A stretch of 64,000 bases of DNA, from assembly GCF_029194005.1 (NCBI RefSeq), contig NZ_JARFVA010000001.1:620001-684000 (forward strand). The letters run 5' to 3'. Under the pieces are notes generated by a model. It was not told where the DNA came from, made no database searches, and saw nothing but the letters and a program-made list of their open reading frames with translations. How positions within the stretch are numbered: position 1 is the stretch's first letter; every line of letters begins with the position of its first letter. Position numbers and translations under genes: made by a program. Below, in pieces: positions 36,466-46,022 of the stretch. This stretch comes from Flagellimonas okinawensis (GTDB lineage: Bacteria > Bacteroidota > Bacteroidia > Flavobacteriales > Flavobacteriaceae).

Positions 36466-36963
36466 ATGGAAAACACCATTAATGAACAGACAACGGCCCA
36501 AGTAATGACACCAGAGCAATTTTTAGAGCAATACCAAGGCCACAGAAGGCTTACCCGAAAAGTAATCGAATCCTTTCCCGAGAAAGAATTTTTTAATTAC
36601 AGTATTGGCGGTATGCGCCCATTTTCCGAGATGGTGAAAGAGCTCTTGGCCATTGCCGTTCCCGGACTTACCGAAATTGTAACGGGAAATACCAGTGAAT
36701 TTGACGAGAACAGAGACTATGGCGACACAAAGGCCCAATTTTTGGAAAAATGGGACCAGGATACGGTGGAAATCAACAAACTGTGGAAACAGCTCAGCAT
36801 TGCACGATTCCAAGAGGTCATAAAACTTTTTGGGCAATACGAAGGAACCGTACTTTCCAATTTGCTCTATTTTGTGGACAACGAAATTCACCACCGTGGC
36901 CAGGGTTATGTATACCTGCGCGCTTTGGATATTGAGCCACCTTTTTTTTATGACCGCAGTTAA
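36466..36963 (+). CDS. DinB-superfamily protein
   Basis: A 165-aa four-helix-bundle protein with the DinB-type C-terminal H-H-R-G-Q motif (H142-H143-R-G-Q) followed by VYLRALDIEPP. In typical members three His bind a metal; here the His four residues before the HRGQ motif and the His of the second helix are not evident, so the metal site may be degenerate. Members include damage-inducible proteins and thiol-transferases; the reaction is unknown. The ATG at 36466 is used because the upstream extension overlaps the promoter and operator. The 71-aa gene follows after 3 bp, and a divergent WYL regulator probably controls both. Confidence 0.82.
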   Translation: MENTINEQTTAQVMTPEQFLEQYQGHRRLTRKVIESFPEKEFFNYSIGGMRPFSEMVKELLAIAVPGLTEIVTGNTSEFDENRDYGDTKAQFLEKWDQDTVEINKLWKQLSIARFQEVIKLFGQYEGTVLSNLLYFVDNEIHHRGQGYVYLRALDIEPPFFYDRS

Positions 36964-36966
36964 ACC

Positions 36967-37182
36967 ATGACCGTCCATGTGTTCAAAACATCTGTAAAAC
37001 GAAAAGGTGAAGTGAACCAACTTCGTCCGTGGCTGAACAGATTAATAGACAATAAGGGTTGTTGGAATTTTGACCTTGAAGATTGCGACAATATTCTCCG
37101 GGTAGAAACCCAGAGCCTGAACATTCCAACAATTACTTCCTTGCTGCAAAACAACGGCTACCAATGTGAAGAATTGGAGTAA
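36967..37182 (+). CDS. Small conserved protein partnered with DinB (ferredoxin-like/HMA-like fold)
   Basis: A 71-aa soluble protein beginning 3 bp after the DinB stop, so translation is coupled. Its beta-alpha-beta-beta-alpha-beta pattern (VHVFKTSV; WLNRLIDNK; CWNFDLEDCDNILRVET; ITSLLQNNGYQCEEL) resembles the HMA/ferredoxin-like fold but lacks the MxCxxC metal motif. Similar small proteins recur in Flavobacteriaceae; no function is known to me. A terminator follows at once, so this is a two-gene transcript. Confidence 0.72.
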   Translation: MTVHVFKTSVKRKGEVNQLRPWLNRLIDNKGCWNFDLEDCDNILRVETQSLNIPTITSLLQNNGYQCEELE

Positions 37183-37187
37183 AAACA

Positions 37188-37217
37188 AAAAAGCCCCTTT
37201 AAAAAGGGGCTTTTTTA
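37188..37217. terminator. Bidirectional terminator between the DinB pair and the BNR protein gene
   Basis: AAGCCCC (37191-37197) pairs with GGGGCTT (37206-37212), with TTT/AAA pairs inside. A-rich and T-rich flanks serve the two convergent units. It touches the stop of the minus-strand gene at 37218. Confidence 0.88.
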
Positions 37218-40200
37218 TTAAAGATTTGCTTTTTCCTTAAGCTCGGTAAACTTGGTCAACAGCTCTTGGCACCTGTCTTTTTCTTCTTGGCCCGGTAATT
37301 TGTCCGCGCTGCTCAAAATATAATATAGATAGGAGATTTGTGCCACCATCACAACTTCCGGGTAGGCACCCTCATCATTTTTAAGCTCCTTTAAAATATC
37401 CTTGTACTGTTGGATTTTGGCCTCGCCCACTTTGGATTTTTCCAGTTCCTTGATCTTGTCCTCTACCTTATCTTGCAGCATCCTTGCTTCGGACAATAGA
37501 TCAATTACTTTGAGCTGTAACTCTTGTTGTTTTTCCATGTCAGCCAAGGAAACTCCATCATCCTCAAGTTTAGGATCCATAAGTACTTGAAAGGATTTTT
37601 CGAAAGATTGATCACCAACCGTTAGTTTAGCGGTATAGGTGCCCGGCAAGACCATTGGACCGTTCATGTAACGTCTCCTTTTGTTCTTTGCCCAAGGTCC
37701 TTTTTGTTCCAAGTTCCAGTTAAAACGGTTCAAGCCTTTTTTTGTCTCCAACTTTTCATCCATATAAACAAAAGTCATACTTAAGCTCATATCCTCTACC
37801 TTTTCGGTCGTGGATTTTAGTTTTGTAGAGTCGCTTACAATGGTCGCCACTTCTTTTCCCTGGGCATCCATTATTTGAAGGCTTACACCATCCTTTACAT
37901 CAGAAGGCAGGTAATAATCAATGATCACACTTGTTGATGGGTACTTTGGAAAATCTGCTCCACCCCAAGGGGTTTGATACCTGTAGGTGTTGTCCGGTTT
38001 GAACAATACCGGAGCATCTCCCAATTTTGTAATATTCTCATCCTGAAGCGCGGTTATATTATCCAAAATCCAGAACCCGCGTCCCATGGTACTCAACACC
38101 AAGTCACCCCTGAACAAGATAATATCCGTTATTGGGGTCACAGGAAGATTTTGTTGGAATTTTTTCCAAGATCCACCGTCATCAAAAGAAACGAACATAC
38201 CATACTCCGTACCTGCATATAGCAAACCTGCACGTGATGGATCTTCACGCAGCACTCTTGTGGTATGGTCAGAAGGAATTCCGTTGGATTCTGTACTGAT
38301 CAATTCCCAACTTTCACCATAATCATCTGTTTTGTATAGATATGGTGTGGTATCTCCCAATAAATGACGATCCACTGCGATGTAAGCTTTTGCTGCATCA
38401 AATTGAGATGGTTCTACAGACTCTACCCTTCCACCCTTCGGTAATTTTTTCGGGGTTACATTCTTCCAAGTCGCACCACCATCTTTGGTAACAGAAATAA
38501 CTCCATCGTTGGAACCAGTCCAAATCACACCTTTACTGATCTTTGATTCCCTGATGGAATAAAGCGTACTATAATATTCTTCACCTGTAATATCCCTGGT
38601 AATCGGGTTTCCGGAAATCACCTGCTTGTCCGGCTCGTTTGCGGTTAGGTCTGGAGAAATAATTTCCCAATTTTTACCGCCATTACTTGTTTTGTGAACA
38701 AACTGAGATCCCATGTACACCACTTCGGGGTCGTACGGAGACACATGGATAGGTGCCACACGCTGGAATCTATATTTTAAATCCTTTGGGTTGTGCCCAT
38801 ATATATTGGATGCACCGATGGAATACTCTCGGCTTTGTCCAGTTTTTTTACTGTAAACACTAAAACGCCCCTTACAGTTATTGTATACCATAAAATGGTT
38901 GCCGGGCATTGGAATAACCGGACCAGTTTCGCAACCTCCCACATCCATCATTATGCTACCATTTGCCGGAGAAGTGGCAGAAGGTGCCAAGCTGGGAATG
39001 GCAATGGTCGTATTGTCTTGTTGTGCTCCATATACCCAATATGGATATTGGTCATCTACTGCTACTTGATAAATTTCCGCGGTCGGCTGATTGTATTGTG
39101 TGGACCATGTTTTTCCTCCATTGTGGGACACATTGGCACCTCCATCATTACATTGGATCAATAAATCGGGATTGTCAGGGTTAAGCCAAATATCGTGATT
39201 GTCTCCATGGGGAACACTCATGCGCTTCCAAGTTTTTCCTCCATCAACAGATTTGATCAACGGGTTGGCATTGGAGTAGACAATATCTGGATTGGTAGGG
39301 TCCAATTCAATATTGGTATAATAGAATGGTCGGTTAACCAAGCGTATATCGTCCGATACATGTGTAAAGGATTTACCTTGATCTACAGATTTGTACAATC
39401 CACGATCATCACCTGGGGCTTCGATAACCGCATAAAGTATTCTGGAATCCGCAGCCGATACGGCCAAATCAATTTTTCCAATTAATCCTTCCGGCAAACC
39501 ATCTTCAAGTTTTGTCCAATCTTTGCCTCCATTAACGGATTTATAAATTCCACCTTCGCTGTTTTTTCCTCCAGAGTCTATCGTCCAAGGGGTACGCCTT
39601 GCTTTCCATGCAGCGGCATAAACCACGTTTGGATTTCCAGGAAGCAGCTCTAAATCGGCAAAACCGGTCTCCTCGGATACATAAAGAACCTTTTCCCATG
39701 TTTTTCCACCGTCTGTAGTTTTATAAATACCACGTTCCTTGTTGGATTTAAAAGCATTACCAATAGCTGCCACCCAAACAATGTTACTATTGGTAGGGTC
39801 TATTTCCACGGCACCGATCTGACCAACATTTTCCAAACCAATATGCTCCCATGTTTTTCCGGCATCTATGGATTTGTACATGCCCTTACCTTCGATAATG
39901 TTACTACGGATTCCATCCGAACCTGTACCTACATAAACGATGTTGGGGTCATTAGCAGCGATTTCTATTGCTCCAATAGATGGTGTTTTAAAAAATCCAT
40001 CTGATACATTGAACCAACTGGTTCCATAGTCTTCGGTTTTCCAAACACCGGCACCAGTAGCACCAAAATAAAAAGTACCCGGCAACATTGCCGTACCTGT
40101 TACGGTAGTTACCCTACCACCTCTAGCAGGTCCAATAGTACGGTATTCTAGGGCGTCAAAGTCTTGGGCAAAGGTTGCACAAGTCAATAAAAAAGTAAAT

Positions 40201-40232
40201 AGAAAATAAAATGAGCGTTGTTTCAGGTTCAT
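37218..40232 (-). CDS. Secreted VPS10/sortilin-like BNR beta-propeller protein
   Basis: A 1004-aa protein with a signal peptide (...CATFAQ) and about ten BNR/Asp-box repeats of the S-x-D-G-G-x-T-W kind (for example KTTDGGKTWEKV, KTSNGGKNWEII, SVTKDGGATWKNV) spread over residues about 40-720, the sortilin/VPS10-like propeller seen in many Bacteroidota 'glycosyl hydrolase' annotations. Residues about 720-880 look like a beta-sandwich; the last 110 form charged helices with heptad-like Leu (a coiled-coil tail). No catalytic residues of a sialidase are evident, so 'glycosyl hydrolase' is not supported; a binding or scaffold role is more cautious. It is a single-gene unit with its own promoter and terminator. 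Confidence 0.78.
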   Translation of the reverse strand: MNLKQRSFYFLFTFLLTCATFAQDFDALEYRTIGPARGGRVTTVTGTAMLPGTFYFGATGAGVWKTEDYGTSWFNVSDGFFKTPSIGAIEIAANDPNIVYVGTGSDGIRSNIIEGKGMYKSIDAGKTWEHIGLENVGQIGAVEIDPTNSNIVWVAAIGNAFKSNKERGIYKTTDGGKTWEKVLYVSEETGFADLELLPGNPNVVYAAAWKARRTPWTIDSGGKNSEGGIYKSVNGGKDWTKLEDGLPEGLIGKIDLAVSAADSRILYAVIEAPGDDRGLYKSVDQGKSFTHVSDDIRLVNRPFYYTNIELDPTNPDIVYSNANPLIKSVDGGKTWKRMSVPHGDNHDIWLNPDNPDLLIQCNDGGANVSHNGGKTWSTQYNQPTAEIYQVAVDDQYPYWVYGAQQDNTTIAIPSLAPSATSPANGSIMMDVGGCETGPVIPMPGNHFMVYNNCKGRFSVYSKKTGQSREYSIGASNIYGHNPKDLKYRFQRVAPIHVSPYDPEVVYMGSQFVHKTSNGGKNWEIISPDLTANEPDKQVISGNPITRDITGEEYYSTLYSIRESKISKGVIWTGSNDGVISVTKDGGATWKNVTPKKLPKGGRVESVEPSQFDAAKAYIAVDRHLLGDTTPYLYKTDDYGESWELISTESNGIPSDHTTRVLREDPSRAGLLYAGTEYGMFVSFDDGGSWKKFQQNLPVTPITDIILFRGDLVLSTMGRGFWILDNITALQDENITKLGDAPVLFKPDNTYRYQTPWGGADFPKYPSTSVIIDYYLPSDVKDGVSLQIMDAQGKEVATIVSDSTKLKSTTEKVEDMSLSMTFVYMDEKLETKKGLNRFNWNLEQKGPWAKNKRRRYMNGPMVLPGTYTAKLTVGDQSFEKSFQVLMDPKLEDDGVSLADMEKQQELQLKVIDLLSEARMLQDKVEDKIKELEKSKVGEAKIQQYKDILKELKNDEGAYPEVVMVAQISYLYYILSSADKLPGQEEKDRCQELLTKFTELKEKANL

Positions 40233-40260
40233 GAGTTAGTTAGATAGTTTGGTTTCTTCC

Positions 40261-40268
40261 CAAATCTA
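40261..40268 (-). promoter_or_regulatory. -7 box of the BNR protein gene
   Basis: On the minus strand TAGATTTG fits TAnnTTTG exactly, 28 bp upstream of the ATG. TTG triplets occur upstream but at spacings (13 and 27 bp) outside the optimum. Confidence 0.42.
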
Positions 40269-40439
40269 CTAAATACCTAGCCAATCTGAAATGCTCAAGC
40301 GTATGAATTACAGCCTTTTTGTTCGAAACACGCTTTAATTACAAAATCCACAACGACTGCACGAAATTTTATCACTTTACAAATAGTGCGTAACAGGACC
40401 TAACCCCTAAAAGGAAGTCTGGATATTGTACTTTATAAA

Positions 40440-42710
40440 TCAACCTACAATTGGAGGTTTTTCATTTATAAACGGTTGATTATAAAACCTTCTGCCCTCT
40501 GCTTTATACAAGGCATTGGCCAATGCTCCCATTACTGGCGGGAACGGGGGTTCGCCCAATCCCGTAGGGTCTATTTCATTCTGAACAAAATGCACTTCGA
40601 TATTCTTTGGTGCCTCACTGTGCCTGATTATTCTATAGCGATCAAAATTACTTTGTTGCGTAGCTCCATCTTTAAAAGTAAGTCCTCCGTACATGGCGTT
40701 GCCCACTCCATCTACAATACCTCCTTCGCACATATTGGCAGCTGCATCGGGATTTACAACGATACCACAATCCATGGCACAGACCGCATTTTCCACACGA
40801 GGTGTTCCATCATTGCCTTTTACCACATCTATGACATGGGCAGCATAGGTGTTGTGACAAAAATATGCCGCCACACCACGGAACATTCCGGGCTTTTCGG
40901 TCCCCCATTCGGATTTGTCCCGCACTAACTTTAAGACACCGGCCAATCTATCCGCTTCATAATCATTCTTTTCACCTACAGGGTTGGTCATGGCTTTGTC
41001 CAGAAGTTCCAATCTAAATTCAATAGGGTCTTTTCCTGCCAATTCTGCAACTTCATCCAAAAAGGCCTGCTCTACACCCGCCATAAAGTTTGACCTTGGC
41101 GCACGGAATGCACCTATGGTGATATTTGAGTTATGTTCCCACTGTTCAGCCATGTAATTTTCCACAGCTCCTGCCGGAAACCTGTCGGCAAAAATGGGAG
41201 TTTCTGGAATTCCACCAGCCTTTACATGGAATGCTACCAAATTATTGTTTTCATCTAAAGCAGCCCTATAAGTTGCTTGGTAAGATGGCCTATAAATTCC
41301 AAAGGTCATATCATCTTCTCGGGAATATACCAATTTTACAGGCGCTTTTACTTTTTTGGAAATTAGTCCGGCCTCAACAGCATAATGGGCATAAGCCCTT
41401 CTTCCGAAACCGCCTCCCATTCGGGTCATTTCAATATCCACTTTTTCCGCAGGAAGTCCTAAACTAGCTGCAATGGCTCCCTCAATAAGCAAAGGTGCTT
41501 GCAACGGTCCGGCCAATTTTGCCCCTTCATCGGTAACATGTGCAAAGAAATTCATTGGTTCCATGCAGTTATGGGCCAAAAATGGACAGGTATAACTTCT
41601 TTCTATAACCTTAGCTGCATTTTCAAAAGCTTTCTCGGGATTTCCATCCTTTCTTACCACTTGTCCCGGTTTGGCCGCCAATTCTTCCATTTTGGCATAA
41701 TGTGCATCGGAACTTTCCAGACCACCGGGAACTTTTACTTGGGACTTATTTCCAAATCTATCTGCCGTGTACTCATAATCGGAGAATGGCTCCCATTCCA
41801 CTTGCAATTTCTTTTTGGCATTCATTACTTCCCAAGTGGTTTTCCCCACAACTACGACCAATTCTGTAAATGCATTGGTATCGAAAAAATTTCGTTCATA
41901 GTCGTCGGAATAGGTCTCTATTTTGAAAACATCCACAATTCCTGGCATGGATTTGGCCTGTGAAGCATCAAAAGACTTTAATTTTAAACCGAAAGCTGGC
42001 GGATGTTCGGCCATGGCCACCAAGGCTCCGTCATACTGATAGTCTACCCCAAACATGGGTTTTCCTGTTACTATTTTTTTGCCTTCAACATTCTTTTTGG
42101 AATTACTGATAATCTTAAAGTCTTTGGGCGATTTCAGAGTAACCTCTTCTGGCACTTCTACTTCCATGGCCGCAGATGCAACTTCTCCATATCCCAAAGT
42201 ATTTCCGGTAGGGTCATGGGTCAACACGCCTTCAGCAGTGGATATTTCCGAAACTGGCACTTGCCATTGTTTTGCTGCTGCTTGTTTAAGCATTTGTTTG
42301 GCCGACGCACCAACGGTCCTAAGCCCTTCCCATCTAGTTCGTATCCCTTGACTACCACCTGTAAACTGTCTTCCATAGATTTCCGCATTGTAAGGAGCAA
42401 TCTCCACCAATACCTTTTCCCAAGAAATATCCAATTCCTCGGCCACTAACATGGGCATGGATGTCATAACACCTTGTCCAAATTCCGGGTTTGGGCAAAA
42501 AATGGTGGCTACCCCATTTTCTCCAATTTTTAAATACGAATTGATTTCGAACCACTCTTCGGGCATTTCCATTACCTCAGCTTCCGTAACCTGTTTTGGC
42601 TTACAGGAGTTAAGCCAGCTAAAACCTAAGATAAGCCCTCCCCCAGCCAAACTGGAGTTTCGTAAAAAAGCCCTACGTCCAATGGTATTTATATCCTTTT
42701 GTTCTGACAT
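40440..42710 (-). CDS. Xanthine dehydrogenase/isoquinoline oxidoreductase family molybdopterin subunit (copy 2)
   Basis: A 756-aa IorB-type large subunit, paralogue of 13340-15541. It has a Tat motif R12-R13 (GRRAFLRN) with a Cys at 36 in a lipobox-like WLNSC, the molybdopterin stretches MGGGFGRR and GAFRAPRSNF, and catalytic E720 in GLGEP. An internal extension of about 20 residues near 315 distinguishes it from copy 1. It is paired with a [2Fe-2S] subunit encoded 33 bp upstream and again without a FAD subunit gene. Both copies should deliver electrons from hydroxylation of an unknown aldehyde or N-heterocycle to an envelope electron acceptor. Confidence 0.88.
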   Translation of the reverse strand: MSEQKDINTIGRRAFLRNSSLAGGGLILGFSWLNSCKPKQVTEAEVMEMPEEWFEINSYLKIGENGVATIFCPNPEFGQGVMTSMPMLVAEELDISWEKVLVEIAPYNAEIYGRQFTGGSQGIRTRWEGLRTVGASAKQMLKQAAAKQWQVPVSEISTAEGVLTHDPTGNTLGYGEVASAAMEVEVPEEVTLKSPKDFKIISNSKKNVEGKKIVTGKPMFGVDYQYDGALVAMAEHPPAFGLKLKSFDASQAKSMPGIVDVFKIETYSDDYERNFFDTNAFTELVVVVGKTTWEVMNAKKKLQVEWEPFSDYEYTADRFGNKSQVKVPGGLESSDAHYAKMEELAAKPGQVVRKDGNPEKAFENAAKVIERSYTCPFLAHNCMEPMNFFAHVTDEGAKLAGPLQAPLLIEGAIAASLGLPAEKVDIEMTRMGGGFGRRAYAHYAVEAGLISKKVKAPVKLVYSREDDMTFGIYRPSYQATYRAALDENNNLVAFHVKAGGIPETPIFADRFPAGAVENYMAEQWEHNSNITIGAFRAPRSNFMAGVEQAFLDEVAELAGKDPIEFRLELLDKAMTNPVGEKNDYEADRLAGVLKLVRDKSEWGTEKPGMFRGVAAYFCHNTYAAHVIDVVKGNDGTPRVENAVCAMDCGIVVNPDAAANMCEGGIVDGVGNAMYGGLTFKDGATQQSNFDRYRIIRHSEAPKNIEVHFVQNEIDPTGLGEPPFPPVMGALANALYKAEGRRFYNQPFINEKPPIVG

Positions 42711-42743
42711 GATGTGGTAGTTTTTAGATGATTAATTCTGTTC

Positions 42744-43202
42744 CTATTTGGAACTGGCGGCCAATTTTACAGCCTTTTTGATGCGGGTATAGGTTCCGCA
42801 ACGGCAGATATTGCCATTCATGGCCATTTCAATTTCGTTATCGGTAGGATTCGGATTGTTCTCCAGTAAAGCTGCCGCGGTCATTATCTGACCCGCCTGA
42901 CAATAGCCGCATTGGGGCACATCAACTTCCAACCATGCTTTTTGTACCGGGTGATCGCCCTCTTCGGATAAGCCCTCGATGGTAGTGACCTGTTGATTTC
43001 CAACAGAAGCAACCGTTAGCATACAGGCACGAGTTGCAGTTCCTTCCAAGTGGATGGTGCATGCGCCACATTGAGCTATACCGCACCCATATTTTGTTCC
43101 CACTAAGTTTAAATGGTCTCTAAGTACCCATAGCATTGGAGTTGATGGATCAGCATCCACCTCGTGACTTTTACCGTTGATATTGAGTGTGTATTTTGCC
43201 AT
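42744..43202 (-). CDS. [2Fe-2S] subunit of molybdenum hydroxylase (copy 2)
   Basis: A 152-aa IorA-type iron-sulfur protein with the same eight-cysteine layout as copy 1 ([23 protein letters not shown]). The ATG at 43202 (M-A-K-Y-T-L-N-I) is preferred; an in-frame start at 43232 would add ten residues with no family support. It has no signal peptide and is expected to be co-exported with the Tat-bearing large subunit downstream. Confidence 0.93.
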   Translation of the reverse strand: MAKYTLNINGKSHEVDADPSTPMLWVLRDHLNLVGTKYGCGIAQCGACTIHLEGTATRACMLTVASVGNQQVTTIEGLSEEGDHPVQKAWLEVDVPQCGYCQAGQIMTAAALLENNPNPTDNEIEMAMNGNICRCGTYTRIKKAVKLAASSK

Positions 43203-43308
43203 TATTTTGAGTTTGTTTGAATTTACGAACAAAATCCATTCAATCGAAATAAAGATGTAACGGATTCACAATTAAACTGTTAAATGTTTGATGTTTACAA
43301 TATAAAAG

Positions 43309-45510
43309 CTAAAGGTTTAGCCAATACGTTAATTTTAGATTGATCGACCTAAAACGTGGTGCAAAGGTTTGGGTAAAATAGTTGTCGTTATAGACCAAAT
43401 AGAGATCGGACAAAGGTGCAAACCTCCATTGCAACCTAGAATTAATACCCAAATTATCCCTTTGATTGGAGTACTGAACCAGTGTGGACCAGAACAAGTT
43501 CTTGGTAAATGTCACATCTATTTTGGGAGTGACCAGCCATAAATCTGCATCCTCATAAGGGTCGGGAAGATCTATTTTATCATAATTGGCCCCTAGCGTA
43601 AATTGCACCCATGGCTGAATACGATAAGCCACCTGACCTCCCAAGGATAAAATGTCCCCATTAAAAAATCGTCCTACCGTTCCCTGTACGCCATAGGTCA
43701 ACAAGTTGACATTATTGGATTGATAAACAAATTCCATTTGATTAAAATGATATCCCTGACCTCCTGGCAAAGGCTGTCCTCCCGGTGTCCGTGTTGGGTC
43801 GAAAGGGGCTGTTAAATAAATAAAGTTGTTGGTGAAAGATGCTTCTGCCACGGCCTGGTTCTTAAAGGCGGTATCCCATGTAAACGAATACCTATGATCG
43901 GTTTTTTTGTAATCTAATGAAGGCCTCCAATACATAATGGTCAATGCCCTAAGCCCATGTGTATTGAAAATTCCGCTGCTAGGGTAAAAAATCCGTTTGA
44001 TACCGTTACCCCATTTAACAATATCGCGCCGGGGAACAAACCCCAAATCCGCCCTAAAATCCTCATTTACGTAAACCAGGTCCTCCGTAATTTCCCAACG
44101 TCTGGGATTATAGGTCACTGTTGCCTGCGATGAAAAATTACCTTCGTGATCATTGGGCTGAAAAGATTTATGCAGGTAAAATCTACCACGCCAAATATCA
44201 TCGGAAGATGCTAAATTATAATCCGCACCAATAACACGGTTGTATTCATCCAAAGGGTCCAAAAATGCCTTTTCACCTGTAGCCTGACGGTTTACCCAAA
44301 ACAAACCTATGTTAGACCTACTTCCGATTTTACGTTGCAAAGCCAACATCATGTTGTTATTGGAGGCAATCCTATTTTCCTGATCCTTTGCCGTTTGAAT
44401 ATTCAAAACACCTAACCGCCAATCCTTGTTGAGCTTTCCGCTTAATCGAACCCCACCAATAATATCGTTCTGGATAAGATTTCCAAGCGTATCCCTTGCT
44501 AGTCCAATTCTTCTTGAGAAAAATGGTTTGGCCTCATTAAAGGAATTTCCGAAACTTTCAAAAAGATCACTGTTATCAATAAAAAACTGTCTTTTTTCGG
44601 GCAAACGAAGTTCAAAACGCGTCAGATTGGTGAAAATATCATCTACCTCCACATTGGAAAAATCAGGGTTCAGTGTTATGTCCAAATTCATCCCGTTTCC
44701 GATGGCCACTTTGGCATCTCCCCCAACTTTAAATTTGGTATTGGATTCATCCGTAGTAAAATCGTGATCGTTCAGGGCATTTATATAGGGAATCAAGGTA
44801 AATGGCGTTCGCGATTGCCCCAATGGGCGTTCAAAGCGCAATTCTCCCATATATGCCAAACTTGATAGTCGTTGTTGTTGCGGCACCTGCACCCATGTAG
44901 ATTGCTCATTGGATTGATTGTTCCAGCGATAGCTTCTGAACCTCCATTTTGTGCTGCCTTCCACAAATTTGAGTGAAGTAAATGGGATGGCCACTTCTAT
45001 AACGTAATGATCATTGAACCGTGTGGCCTCAGCCTTCCATTTTACATCCCAAGTATTATTAAAATTATTGCCGCCTTCCGAAACCAATCCTTCCCTACGA
45101 ACACCATATGGTGTTATTCCGAAAAAATAGGCCGTTGTTCCATCGTTAAAAGTATCGAACAGCAAGGAAACATTATCGTTGGTGGTCCCTCCAAAGTCTC
45201 GTTTTAAGGAAGATACCACATAATTGCCGTTGTCCGCTTCCGCTCGAATACCAATATATAAAGTGGTTTCTGAATAAAGAATTTTGAAAGTGGTTGGGTA
45301 GTCTGCCAATTTGGAATCTGTTGGAAAAAACTGCATGAAATCAGTTGCCATTTCAGCCTGATCCCACAAAGGTTCGTCCATTACACCATCTAAATTAATA
45401 CTGCCTTCGATAAACTTTGCCGTGATGGTTTTTGGAATGCCCTGACCTTGCATGGTAGCGCACAGGAGAATAAAAAAAATGGCACAACCCCATTTTACTG
45501 ATTTTCCCAT
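43309..45510 (-). CDS. DUF5916 outer-membrane protein with CBM9-like N-terminal domain
   Basis: A 733-aa exported protein (signal ...MQGQ). Residues about 25-215 form a CBM9/DOMON-like beta-sandwich (NLDGVMDEPLWDQAE, TLYIGIRAEADN, VIEVAIPFTSLKF). The rest is the DUF5916 region ending in a predicted beta-barrel with terminal aromatic strand (LTYWLNL). Family function is unknown; members occur widely in Bacteroidota, often near polysaccharide or peptide uptake genes. It is a single gene with its own -7 box and terminator. It is the last ordinary-looking gene before the copper island. Confidence 0.8.
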   Translation of the reverse strand: MGKSVKWGCAIFFILLCATMQGQGIPKTITAKFIEGSINLDGVMDEPLWDQAEMATDFMQFFPTDSKLADYPTTFKILYSETTLYIGIRAEADNGNYVVSSLKRDFGGTTNDNVSLLFDTFNDGTTAYFFGITPYGVRREGLVSEGGNNFNNTWDVKWKAEATRFNDHYVIEVAIPFTSLKFVEGSTKWRFRSYRWNNQSNEQSTWVQVPQQQRLSSLAYMGELRFERPLGQSRTPFTLIPYINALNDHDFTTDESNTKFKVGGDAKVAIGNGMNLDITLNPDFSNVEVDDIFTNLTRFELRLPEKRQFFIDNSDLFESFGNSFNEAKPFFSRRIGLARDTLGNLIQNDIIGGVRLSGKLNKDWRLGVLNIQTAKDQENRIASNNNMMLALQRKIGSRSNIGLFWVNRQATGEKAFLDPLDEYNRVIGADYNLASSDDIWRGRFYLHKSFQPNDHEGNFSSQATVTYNPRRWEITEDLVYVNEDFRADLGFVPRRDIVKWGNGIKRIFYPSSGIFNTHGLRALTIMYWRPSLDYKKTDHRYSFTWDTAFKNQAVAEASFTNNFIYLTAPFDPTRTPGGQPLPGGQGYHFNQMEFVYQSNNVNLLTYGVQGTVGRFFNGDILSLGGQVAYRIQPWVQFTLGANYDKIDLPDPYEDADLWLVTPKIDVTFTKNLFWSTLVQYSNQRDNLGINSRLQWRFAPLSDLYLVYNDNYFTQTFAPRFRSINLKLTYWLNL

Positions 45511-45547
45511 TTTACTTTACTTTGATTGTTCAATTAATTGTGCTTCA

Positions 45548-45555
45548 CAAAAATA
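45548..45555 (-). promoter_or_regulatory. -7 box of the DUF5916 gene
   Basis: On the minus strand TATTTTTG, an exact TAnnTTTG match, 37 bp upstream of the ATG at 45510. No TTG lies at the normal -33 distance. Confidence 0.4.
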
Positions 45556-45676
45556 GGAGGTCAAAGAAGGATTTGGAGTACCTAAGTTACGGATGTTCCT
45601 ACCATTATTACAGTTGTAGTGTCACTAATTTGATTTACTGAATATCAACGCCTTATAAATGCCCGTAAAAATTGGA

Positions 45677-45711
45677 ATAAAAAAAACCAGTAAAATAAAT
45701 TTTACTGGTTT
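45677..45711 (-). terminator. Perfect 12-bp hairpin terminator behind the tRNA remnant
   Basis: AAACCAGTAAAA (45684-45695) and TTTTACTGGTTT (45700-45711) pair perfectly around a four-base loop. Read on the minus strand it is followed by a run of eight T, so it stops leftward transcripts, as expected behind a tRNA gene on that strand. Confidence 0.75.
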
Positions 45712-45750
45712 GTCGGGATGACTGACCTCTTGACGAGGTGCTAACCCATT
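45712..45750 (-). pseudogene. Collapsed tRNA gene (3' acceptor and anticodon-arm remnant)
   Basis: Read on the minus strand there is a D-arm-like GGGTTAGCAC, an anticodon-arm-like CCTCGTCAAGAGG and then GTCATCCCGAC, which resembles the 3' acceptor strand common in flavobacterial tRNAs. Compared with an intact tRNA, the T arm and the 5' acceptor are missing and the anticodon loop is too short. It sits directly in front of a strong terminator, as a tRNA gene would. Interpretation as a relic is by pattern only; no folding program was run. Confidence 0.4.
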
Positions 45751-46022
45751 AATATCCAGAATATTATGTCGATTTTCCCAAAATAGGACATCCCATAGGA
45801 CATCTTCGTGTGAAATAATGATTTTCACAACGTAAATATCGATATTTAAAATCAAACCACACCATCTTGTTTTATTTAATTTTAAATCAAAATAGACAAA
45901 GGAATTTTTGTGAGTTCAAAAGCTCATCACAAACAAGTTAAGCATCTATTCGGCCTATCGACAAGCAGATATAATAAGAACTTTGATTGTCAATTTTAAC
46001 CTAGCCGTATAAATTACAAGAT

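Noticed and set aside
37218-40232. Sialidase or other glycosyl hydrolase function of the BNR protein
   Set aside because: Asp-box repeats alone are structural; catalytic Arg triad and nucleophile Tyr of sialidases were not evident.
45625-45855. 76-codon minus-strand ORF
   Set aside because: It runs through the perfect hairpin terminator and the tRNA-like remnant; its residues are read-through of structured non-coding DNA.
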